A stretch of DNA of 64,000 nucleotides from assembly GCA_034336665.1 (NCBI GenBank), contig CM067584.1, positions 1,922,001 through 1,986,000 on the forward strand, written 5' to 3'. The position numbers and the translations under genes are program-made. This document shows positions 55,813-64,000 of the stretch, one piece after another. The stretch's first letter is position 1. The number at the start of each line of letters is the position of its first letter. The notes beneath the pieces were generated by a model. That model did not search any database and had not been told where the DNA came from. It saw only the letters and a program-made list of their open reading frames with translations. The stretch comes from Luscinia megarhynchos. Lineage: Eukaryota; Chordata; Aves; Passeriformes; Turdidae.

Positions 55813-55949
55813 CCAAAATGAAAGATTTGGGGGTTTTAGAAGCAAAATCTTGTCATAGTTTAAGACAAAAAGCTAAACAGAACCTAGATGTTAAAGTGAA
55901 ATATATAAAAGCTTTTTTGCTGTTGATTTATAAGTTTTCCACAGAAAAC

Positions 55950-56470
55950 CATTCCAGGTACATCCTTTCATCCAGTTTTACAGGATGATTATATGCAGGT
56001 GCTTTTATTGAAGAGCTCTGGCAATCAGGGGCACAAACCAAATCTGACTCCCACATGGGTTCGAGATGAACATGCTTTTATACCCTTTTTGTTATATAAC
56101 TATATATTAATTATTAAACCCATATTGTTCTATTGTATACATTGATATTAACCAAGCATGGATTCTTGTAATTTTCATCAGGACCCCCAAACATCCTTTC
56201 TTATGATTCTTATTAAGATTACATCATTTCTCATGATTCTTATTATGATTAAACAATAATTCTATTCAATTACCAAACACTAATTATATTCAACAATCAT
56301 ATTATTTATCATATGATGATTAGGCAGGTGCAGACAAAGCTCAACGTTTGTTCCCAGGGCCTGGTTCCCTTTTCCAGGCCTACCAGACTCAACCTTTCCT
56401 TCCACCCCCTGAATCTATTGTGTACAATTCCCATGTTTTCGAAACATTTTAACCCTACGCTATCAAGAGC
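55950..56470 (-). mobile_element. Endogenous retrovirus LTR-like element, different family
   Basis: On the minus strand, an AT-rich U3-like stretch leads to GGGTATAAAAGCATG (TATAAAAG at plus 56,075-56,082), then about 65 bp to CAATAAAAGCACC (AATAAA at plus 56,004-56,009). That is the normal TATA to poly(A) order and spacing for an LTR R region. It shares no obvious motif with the other two LTRs. No primer-binding site, retroviral coding region or clear TG/CA ends were identified, so the boundaries are approximate. Confidence 0.65.
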
Positions 56471-56479
56471 ATCCCCTGG

Positions 56480-56910
56480 ATCCCCTGGAGAAAGGTGGGA
56501 GCATCCCCTGGCTCCACAGAAAGGTGGGAGCATCCCTTGAATGAGGAGTTCTGAGGTTTTGTCCCAAATCTAGACAGAAAACCAGCGTCTGTTACTGTGT
56601 TATAACTCAACAGTTGATCCTCTTCTTGGGTATCAATTACATTATGACCTTAATACAGAACAGTGAAGTCAACAGTCCTGCAGAAGGTGGGAGCATCTCC
56701 CAGCTCCCCTGGAGAAAGGTGGGAGCATCCTCTGGCTCCAAAGAAAGGTGGGAGCATCCCTTGGTTCCACAGAAAGGTGGGAGCATCCCCTGGCTCCAAA
56801 GAAAGGTGGGAGCATCCCTTGGCTCCACAAAAAGATGGGAGCATCACCTGGACAAAGGTGGGAGCATTCTCTGGCTCCACAGAAAGGTGGGAGCATCCCC
56901 CGGCTCCCCG
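56480..56910. repeat. ~29-bp minisatellite, GAAAGGTGGGAGCATCCCCTGGCTCCACA type
   Basis: About ten units of 27-30 bp. Two units precede the second copy of the 116-bp direct repeat (56,545-56,668) and the rest follow it, so the array is interrupted by that copy. Open frames are artefacts. Confidence 0.93.
56545..56668. repeat. Direct-repeat copy 2 (124 bp), embedded in the 29-bp minisatellite
   Basis: Nearly identical to 55,697-55,812, with an extra 8 bp after CTAGACAG. It is placed between minisatellite units, so the minisatellite and the duplication have a joint history. Confidence 0.93.
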
Positions 56911-57000
56911 GAGCAGGAGCTGAGCCTCTCCCGCCGGGAATGTCTCTGGAAATCGCAGCGATCAGCCCGAGGGCGCCGGGAGGGGCTGCGTGACCTTGGG
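56911..57000. other. GC-rich junction
   Basis: CpG-containing unique sequence. Nothing is recognised. Confidence 0.45.
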
Positions 57001-57500
57001 CAGCGCTCTCCGTCGCTCTGCAGATTGTAATCAGGTCATGGCTGGGGAGTGCTCCGGCCCAGAGTGCTGTAAGATGATCCCAAAGGCAATAAAACAGCGA
57101 GAAATGCTGTCCAGCCACACACAGAACTGTATCCTTGAAATTACATTTCCTTCCTCCCCCTCTCCTCCTCCTCCAGATGTGGCACCGATTTGTCAAGCCC
57201 GGACAGATAATCCAGGGCTGTGAGCCCGGTTTATCACCAGGAACGGCCCTATCACACCTGCACTGGGCGGAAGAGAGGCTTTGATTAACGGAGATAAATC
57301 CAGAGGATGTTTGATGGTTGTAGTTTGTAAATCCAGCAAGAAAGGACTAATTTCTCTACGGCTGTGTGCGAGCTGGAGAGCCTGTCTGCATTAGCATATA
57401 AATGCATTTAAAGTGAGACAAATACTGGTGGCTTTGGCAAGCGGGATACCTCTGGAATCGGGAATGTAAACTGTTTAGAAAAGGAAACATTTCTGTTTAA
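57001..57500. promoter_or_regulatory. Candidate conserved non-coding block
   Basis: About 500 bp of unique sequence including GGACAGATAATCCAGG, GGTTTATCACC, GCTTTGATTAACGGAGATAAATCC and GCATTAGCATATAAATGCATTTAAAGTG. It is dense in GATA and homeodomain-like words. Function is inferred. Confidence 0.42.
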
Positions 57501-57840
57501 CCTAAGGAAAAGGCGGCTGGGGAAGGCAAACATCCTCCCAGAGCAGAAATCCCTGCAGAACCGAGCTGCACGTGGGGAAAGGTGGACGTGGGAGTTGTAC
57601 AGCTGTACCTGGGCACTGGCAGCACACGGGAGGTCCTGGCAGAGCCGCGTGGGGGGATGCCCGTGGAGCAGGACAATTCCCAGGCACTGAGGGATGCACA
57701 CCCACACTGCTCCCAGGGCTGCCAACCCTCTGCACCGGGATAAACTCCCCTTCCAGATGGGGCTGGGGGATTTAGGAGCGCGGGCTCTCCACTCCTTTGA
57801 GTGTGCTGCCCAATTCCCACGGGCTGGGCTCAGCACAGCA
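57501..57840. other. GC-rich unique spacer
   Basis: No feature is recognised. Confidence 0.5.
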
Positions 57841-58290
57841 GAAATGACAGCAGCAATAAGGGAGCTGCAGAAGTCTCAATTAAGCAGTGACCCGAATTTC
57901 TCCCTCTCAGCCTGGAGAAGTTTAAGGCTACTCTGTAAGACCTCTCCAGAACCATCCAGTGCACAGCTCCATGTTTTTGTGGAGAAAAAGAGGGAAAGGA
58001 GAAGGGAATGCTGGCAGAGGCCTGGGAGGCCCCATCCCTGCAGAATCTCTGTCCACTCATGCACGACCCCACTGCAACACCAGCTTTGTCCAAATAGCCA
58101 AGATTTTGTCTGTTCATCACTCAGGGTTTGTTTTGGAAACAGCTGTTGGTGCGTGTGGTAAGGCAGAAGATGGAAAGTGTCACAGGAATGTGGTTGTCAT
58201 GCGAAACCTTCCCAGGAATGGCAAGGAGATTTATATCCAGCGCTCGCTTTTAATTCGAGGCATATGGCCGCAGATGCCTGAGATTGGGGA
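57841..58290. other. Unique mixed-composition sequence
   Basis: GC-moderate, with small AT-rich parts (57,860-57,905 and 58,225-58,270: GAGATTTATATCCAGC). It may contain small conserved elements. No gene was recognised. Confidence 0.4.
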
Positions 58291-58499
58291 ATGGCACTCG
58301 CAGCCAGGACACGTTTCTCAGGGATGGCTGGTGGCCCAAGGCAGGAGCAGAGCCACACCACCCAGGGAGGGAGAGAGATCCCAGCCCCCAGCACTCTGGG
58401 GCCAGCTGAGGTGTCCCCACAGTGTCACCCATGTGTCACCCCGAGGCTGGCCCTGGGGTTTTCCTCTTCTGTGCATCTTGTACCTGGCACTGCCACAGG
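58291..58499. other. Unique spacer
   Basis: GC-rich unique sequence. Nothing is recognised. Confidence 0.5.
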
Positions 58500-59188
58500 C
58501 ACACCTGAATCCCTGGGCACACCTGAGCCCTTGGGCACACCTGAACCCCCGAGACACACCTGAACCCCTGGCACACCTGAACACTTGGGCACACCTGAAC
58601 CCCCTGACACACCTGAGCCCCTGGGCGCACCTGAGCCCTTGGACACACCTGAACCCTTGGGCACACCTGAACTCCCTGACACACCTGAACCCCCTGACAC
58701 ACCTGAACCCCCTGACACACCTGGAGCCCTTGGGCACACCTGAACCCTTGGACACACCTGAACTCCCTGGCACACCTGAACCCTTGGACACACCTGAACC
58801 CCCCAGACACACCTGAATCCCCTGGCACACCTGAGCCCCTGGGCGCACCTGAGCCCCCAGACACACCTGAGCCCCTGGGCACACCTGAACCCCCTGACAC
58901 ACCTGAACCCCCTGACACACCTGAACCCCCTGACACACCTGAGCCCTTGGGCACACCTGAACCCCTGACACACCTGAGCCCTTGGGCACACCTGAGCCCT
59001 TGGGCACACCTGAACCCCCTGACACACCTGAGCCCCTGGACACACCTGAGCCCCTGGGCGCACCTGAGCCCTTGGACACACCTGAACTCCCTGGCACACC
59101 TGAACCCCCTGACACACCTGAACCCCCTGACACACCTGAACCCCCTGGCACACCTGAGCCCTTGGGCACACCTGAACCCTTGGACACA
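58500..59188. repeat. 17-18 bp minisatellite, ACACCTGAACCCCCTGAC type
   Basis: About 39 units of ACACCTGAACCCCYTG or ACACCTGAGCCCTTGGGC. Multi-unit blocks recur: the run of identical CCCCCTGACACACCTGA units near 58,676, 58,890 and 59,100. This indicates recent block duplication. Frames of 140-290 codons on both strands are artefacts. Confidence 0.95.
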
Positions 59189-59580
59189 CTTTTAAATAAT
59201 TCCCAGCCTTCCCAAGCCCTGCTTCAGCCAGGGCTGCCAGGCAGGCAATGGGCAATCAGGAATTTAAATGCTTTTTTTCCTCTCCCTCTTCGTGTTTCTT
59301 TTTGGGGAAAAAAACAACCAAACACAAACAAACCCAAACCAGATGTGGCCTGGGCACTGCAAGTGGAGCAGGAATCTCAAGAGTGGTCCCGGAGATAAAC
59401 AAGGCTGGGCTCGTAAAATGGAGACTGGTGTTGTGTGGGGAAGGGAAGAGGGCTGAGAGGAGGATCTCATTTTCAAAGAATTAGAAAAATGTGACGCAAC
59501 TCTTTTAAAAGAAAGAAAGAGAGAGGGAGAGCAATGCAGGGAATGCCACAAAAGTCATGTAGGCAGGAGAGTGCAGCTGG
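59189..59580. other. Unique spacer
   Basis: AT-moderate sequence with short A- and GA-rich runs (about 59,299-59,330 and 59,505-59,535). No gene was recognised. Confidence 0.45.
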
Positions 59581-60234
59581 CTGAGTTTGAAAACAAATGA
59601 TTTTAATCAGCTGCTATTCAACTGCTGTCAGCTCTGATTTACTGTGTGCAGCCAATTAAGGGTTTTGGGGGGTTCAAAGATGAGGAGTGAAAACCAAAAG
59701 CACGTTGTTGGAGCGGAGAGCACTGCAGCAAGAGCCGGAGTGGGGCTGTCCCAGGATCTCAGGCATGGGATAGCCCCGCTCCTCTGCACAAAACCCAGCT
59801 GCAAAGCTGCATAAAGGGAGCAGAAGATTTTAAAAAACGCTGTGATTAAATGAGACTCGGTGCTCAGCGATGGAGGAACAGAATGACCACGACGCTTCCC
59901 AAGTCTGCACCTGCCTGTCCCAGCACCCCTCTGAAAAAAGGGGCTTCAGACTTCGTCCCCTCACACCAAGCAAGTTAATTCCACCATCTCCAACTGACAA
60001 ATGGCTCGAGGTATCTCCCCCTCGCAGATCATCACTAATGCGTTCGAGGCAAACACTTCCAGCAGGGCTGTGATATCAGCTCTCCACAATTAATTAGTCC
60101 GGCTAGAGTGCTACGCTACGAAGAAAATTAAAAAGAAAAACTGTCTTCCCGAGTCCAGAGCTATCTGGGTGTTTGCACAACTCCCACCTTAGTGGCAGAT
60201 AATAGTCTGGAGCCTTTGATCCACTAATAACTCT
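59581..60234. promoter_or_regulatory. Candidate conserved non-coding block
   Basis: Unique sequence with AATGATTTTAATCAGCTGC, GCCAATTAAGGG, CTGTGATTAAATGAG and CTCCACAATTAATTAGTCC, interrupted by GC-moderate parts. Enhancer-like by texture. Confidence 0.4.
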
Positions 60235-60370
60235 GCCGGCTCCTGGCGCTGCTGGAGCGCCCGAGGCTGCGGCTCCGGGCAGCGCCCGCTCCGGGACGAG
60301 CAGCGAGGGGCTCGCCGTGTCCCACGGGCTCTGCGGCTCCTGCTCGCCCCGACACCCGCAGCTCCTCTAG
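60235..60370. other. Short CpG-dense segment
   Basis: About 135 bp with many CpGs (GAGCGCCCGAGGCTGCGGC, GCGCCCGCTCCGGGACGAGC). It is too short to call an island. It separates two AT-rich blocks. Confidence 0.4.
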
Positions 60371-60940
60371 TCCCAGAAGGTGCCACCGCGCTGCCTTTGT
60401 TCCTCCCGTTTAGCACTTTGATTTGTGCGGCTCTGCCGAGAATCTCCCTCGCAGCTTGTTGACTTATCACTCATCCCCGTGAGCTCCCATTCTCTCCCCT
60501 CCTGACAGCTCTGCCTAATGTACTTATTCATTCCATTTAAATAAATCGAAGCGGGCCTATGACAGCCGATAAGTGAGTCACACAAGAACAAACAGAAAGG
60601 AAGCACTGCAAATAGTCAAATGTCAAGTAGGAATGGAAAACTGTCCCTATAGCTCCAGCGAACCTTAGATGTCTAATATTTATGGCCAATTGATGTCATT
60701 AGAAAGTAAATAAGCCCTCTTATGCTGCATTACAAAAGATTAACTGCAAGCAATGGAGTTTAAATAGCACAGATAAGTGCAGATGGAAATAAACCTGTTT
60801 AAAGCTGGAAATATTTGCTGAACCTCCTTGCTGCTTTTAAGATAATTGATCTCTGTATATCTGTATTGAATCTCGCCATAAAAGCTTTGAAACGTCTTCT
60901 GGCAGAGCCCAGCTCACTCGTGACTCAACCTCTCCTTATC
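60371..60940. promoter_or_regulatory. AT-rich candidate conserved non-coding block
   Basis: About 570 bp of unique sequence including CATTCCATTTAAATAAATCG, GCCGATAAGTGAG, GTCTAATATTTATGGCCAATTGATG, GAAAGTAAATAAGC and AAGATAATTGATCTC. No coding signal. One of the stronger enhancer candidates by texture. Confidence 0.45.
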
Positions 60941-61358
60941 TCTCCAGATTGCAGAGGGTTTTTTCATTCCTCAGCACGCTGGGTGGGGAGTCTGGCCGGT
61001 GTCAGCACTTTCCAGCCAGAGATGGGGATGGAAACCACGGGGCCCAGCTCTGGCCAGAGCCTGAGGACAGGGGGATGTCTGTCACTGTGCCCAGCCTCCA
61101 AGGACAGCAGGAAAATCACCAAATCCTGCAGTGCTTCAGCTGAGGGGCTCTGGGAGCAGCCAGGCCTTGGGATATTAATGAGTTACATTAACGAGTTACA
61201 CTCTGCTGATGAGGGAAGCCAGCGAGAGGGGAAGGGAGGAGTGATCTGCTGCCCTGTGCCATCCAGCATTCCTGCTCTAACACCTGAACACAATCCCAGC
61301 CCCAGCTGGGCCAGCCCAGCTTTGGGGACCCTGTGCCCAAATCCGTGAGCGGCACCTG
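60941..61358. other. Unique spacer
   Basis: GC-moderate, with a small AT-rich TTAATGAGTTACATTAACGAG direct redundancy at about 61,174-61,197. No gene was recognised. Confidence 0.45.
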
Positions 61359-61494
61359 GAGAGGGGGCAGAGGGGAGAGAGGGGACAGAGGGGACAGAGG
61401 GGGCAGAGGGGGCAGAGGGGCAGAGGGGGCAGAGAGGGGGCAGAGGGGAGAGAGGGGGCAGAGGGGGCAGAGGGGGCAGAGGGGGCAGAGGGGA
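61359..61494. repeat. 9-bp G-rich minisatellite, GGGGGCAGA type
   Basis: About 15 units of GGGGGCAGA with GGGGACAGA and GGGGAGAGA variants. It is purine-rich, with repeated G4-G5 runs on the plus strand. Confidence 0.94.
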
Positions 61495-61690
61495 TAAGGG
61501 ACAGGGCTCCACACGGCCCCGGGGGAGGCTGGGCACACTGTGCCCTGTGCAGACCCTCACAGAGCCTCAGGAGGCTGGAGGGGGGCACAGGGAACACAAG
61601 CGCAGCCCCAGGCGAGGCCCCCGCGCCCCCGGGCACCATCTGCAGGGGGCTCGGAGCCAAGGCAGCGCTGCACCACTTGTGCACTGCAGA
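61495..61690. other. GC-rich unique spacer
   Basis: Unique sequence. Nothing is recognised. Confidence 0.5.
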
Positions 61691-61990
61691 AACATTTATT
61701 TGATCCTCCAACTCTGCTTTCAGGATGATTAATCTGCGCCTGGCTGTGTGTTTAGGCTCTCCATAAAGGCAGGTGCATGTGTTGGTGCGCTGCTGCTGTC
61801 AGGGCCGTTAATGTAAGCGTCTGTTTTACAGCCCAATTGACAGCAGCATTGTTCTGGCAGGGTTACAGCTCTGACATGTGGAATCAATCTTTTTAACCTG
61901 TCAATTAATCAGTGGGCAGCTGTCAGCCCCGCTGAAAGGCCTGAAGGACAGTGCCCTTTCAATGGATTATACTGGATGCTCGGTGGAGTA
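61691..61990. promoter_or_regulatory. Candidate conserved non-coding block
   Basis: Unique sequence with GATGATTAATCTGC, GGCCGTTAATGTAAGC, CAGCCCAATTGACAGC and CCTGTCAATTAATCAG. It is rich in TGTCAATT/TTGACAG words of the kind bound by TALE homeodomain proteins. Function is inferred. Confidence 0.42.
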
Positions 61991-62172
61991 AAATTGAACA
62001 CTTCAGTCTCAGGAACTCTCCCTGCATCCAGAGCACGGCTCCATCTCCTTCTGCAGGGAACCAGAGCAGGCCCTCCTGCACGGAACCAGGCACAGAGGGA
62101 CGCCAGTGACACCCTGGTGTGTGACAGGCTGGCTGAGACAGCTGCAGAGCACAGCTGCAGGGCAGGGGGAGT
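61991..62172. other. Unique spacer
   Basis: GC-moderate unique sequence. Nothing is recognised. Confidence 0.5.
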
Positions 62173-62770
62173 GGATCCCTGATCCTGATCCTTGATCCCT
62201 GATCCCTTGATTCCTGATCCCATGATCCTTGATCCCTGATTCCCTGATCTGTGATATCCTGATCCCTGATCCCTTGATCCCAGATCCCCAGATCCCCAGA
62301 TCCCCAGACCCCTGATCCCATAATCCCCTGATACCTGATCCCCTGATCCCCCGATCTCCTGATCCCCCGATCCCCTGATCCCTGATCCCCTGATCTCCTG
62401 ATCCCTTATCCCCGATCCCCGATCCCCGATCCCTTGATCCCTTATCCCTGATCCCTGATCCCTTATCCCTGATACCTGATCCCCTGATCCCTGATTCCCT
62501 GATTCCCTGATTCCCTGATTCCCTGATTCCCTGATCCCCTGATCCCGGATCCGCAATCCCTGACCCCTGATCCCTTGATCCCAGATCCCCAGACCCCTGA
62601 TCCCATAATATCTTGATCCCTGATCCCCTGAACCCTGATCGCCCTTATCCCAAATCCCTGATCCCTGATCCCTGATCCCTGATCCCTTATCCCCAATCCC
62701 TGATCCCCAATCCCTGATCCCTGATCCCTGATCCCCTATCCCCAATCCCTGATCCTGATCCCTGATCCCC
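62173..62770. repeat. 7-9 bp minisatellite, CTGATCCC type
   Basis: About 75 units of TGATCCC, CTGATCCC or CCTGATTCC, with blocks such as CCCAGATCCCCAGACC recurring near 62,280 and 62,582. GATC occurs in most units. Gly/Ser/Asp/Ile/Arg frames on the minus strand are artefacts. Confidence 0.95.
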
Positions 62771-63179
62771 GCCAGTCTGGGGCTGGGATCTCCAGCTGTG
62801 TAGGGCTATCACAGTGAGCTGGGGCCAACCCCCCAATCCTTGCTGGCAGCCAGGTGCCCCCCAACCTCAGCCCAGCCCCTGGGTGGGTGCTGGGACTGTC
62901 CTGGGTCCCCATCGCTCCCCTGGAGCCTCCTGTGCCTGCTCTGATCCCACAGCCACGGGAGCCACTCCAGGAAATCTCATCTGTCATTTCCTTGCTCCTT
63001 CCCACACCAGGAAGGAGCCTGGGGGAGCTGACACTTCTGTCACACCATCTCCCTCCTCCCACAGCACTGGGGATGCTCTCCATCCCCTCTGGAGCAGCTG
63101 TTGGGCAGGGCACAGCAAACAGCAAACAGCCCCCTCAGGGTGACCCCGAGTGGCCAAGGTCCCCTGGCAGGGAGCAGCT
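62771..63179. other. GC-rich unique spacer
   Basis: No feature is recognised. Confidence 0.5.
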
Positions 63180-64000
63180 CCGGCAGGAAACAAAAGCATA
63201 ACCTTGAAAATGCAGCATTTCCCTGCTCCCCCCAGCCTGACGTGGTGTGGTGCTCGCTGAGCGGCCGCTAATTTGATTCATATGAGAAGCTTGACCTTAT
63301 TCCACCAAGTGTTTTCCAGCCTGGATTTCTCTAACCGCTTGTTTATAGAGAGTATATGGAGCATTTAATGTTTTTTTTTTCCTTTCTTTCAGCCGTTTAG
63401 GAACTTGTTTTTTGCCTTTAAGGCAGTCCCAAGAGAGCAGGGCACAGGGCACAGCCTCCCTCCCCCTCCCAGCCCTCAGGGTGCCTGAACCCCCTTCCCT
63501 GCTCTGCTGCTGGGCAGGCAGGAAGGATAATTTATGTGGTGGCTGCATCATTACGTGGAGGTGACTCCAAATGCCATTATCTTTGTTTAGCACAAGCAGG
63601 GAGCAGTTAGTGCTCTCTGGGTAATCTATCTCAGCATCAAAAAGCTTCGGAGACACAGCAAAGCTCTTCTCAAGCCTTAATCTCTCAGCACCATCATTTT
63701 CCCAGTCGAGGAGGGGCAGGGACCTGGCTGCCAATGCCTTTCGTGATGAATTTGGATGATTGATCTTTCTAAACTGCTTTTTGCCTTCCTTGCCACGGAG
63801 AGGGGCAGCGTTTATGGATCATCCCCGTGTGAGATGGCTTTGGGCAATTAGTCACGAGTGAAGGAGTCCCCTCCTCCTTCCCAGCAAGGGGAGCACACTC
63901 AGGGCATCAGGATCTGCAGGTCTGGCTGCTGGTTATGTGGCAAATTGTGGGCTGGGAGGCAGGCAAAAATTGACTATTTATTTGTATAAAACTCCTGATT
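63180..64000. promoter_or_regulatory. Candidate conserved non-coding sequence at the right edge
   Basis: Mixed unique sequence. The AT-richer parts (63,265-63,420, 63,520-63,780 and 63,840-64,000) carry GCTAATTTGATTCATATGAG, TGATGAATTTGGATGATTGATC, GGCAATTAGTCACG and GACTATTTATTTG. A 145-codon minus-strand frame (63,297-63,734) crosses the AT-rich part but resembles no family I know. A regulatory role is inferred. Confidence 0.35.

Noticed and set aside
63297..63734. 145-codon minus-strand frame as a coding exon
   Set aside because: No recognisable family, no flanking splice signals that I could defend, and it overlaps AT-rich enhancer-like sequence.

Overview
The window looks like avian nuclear DNA. 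It carries degraded CR1-type LINE 3' ends, retroviral LTRs, long GC-rich minisatellites and AT-rich unique islands. A passerine would fit, but that is only a guess. I found no protein-coding exon, tRNA, rRNA or other RNA gene I could defend. Every very long open frame lies inside a tandem repeat and is a product of repeat phase and composition. The sequence reads as a non-coding, gene-desert-like interval.

Layout. About 22 tandem arrays, roughly 18 kb or 28% of the window by my own addition, alternate with unique sequence. The largest is a 6.06-kb array of 7-9 bp units (CCCCAGAG type) at 15,620-21,681. Others lie near 1.0-2.0, 3.6-4.2, 7.5-8.0, 8.6-9.4, 11.7-12.0, 14.6-15.4, 22.1-22.7, 24.4-25.5, 28.4-28.7, 30.0-30.3, 31.7-32.7, 38.0-38.5, 39.6-40.4, 45.6-45.8, 46.5-47.3, 52.1-52.3, 56.5-56.9, 58.5-59.2, 61.4-61.5 and 62.2-62.8 kb. 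Most differ from one another in sequence. Between them lie AT-rich, non-repetitive blocks of 100-800 bp, dense in TAAT, ATTA and GATA words and poor in CpG. These have the look of conserved non-coding elements around vertebrate developmental regulators. That is inference, because no alignment was available, and I could not identify the neighbouring gene.

Mobile elements. There are three retroviral LTRs: 7,969-8,305 (minus), about 52,644-53,029 (plus) and about 55,950-56,470 (minus). The first two share promoter-region motifs and belong to one family. There are also two short CR1 remnants (48.55 and 53.93 kb) and an unclassified probable repeat at 30.29-30.80 kb. No retroviral coding region was recognised.

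The most unusual item is at 7,474-8,305. A 34-bp minisatellite abuts the LTR, and each unit matches the LTR-end plus primer-binding-site junction. Each unit contains the 18-nt 3' end of tRNA-Gln. The array therefore looks like about 15 tandem copies of a retroviral LTR/PBS junction.
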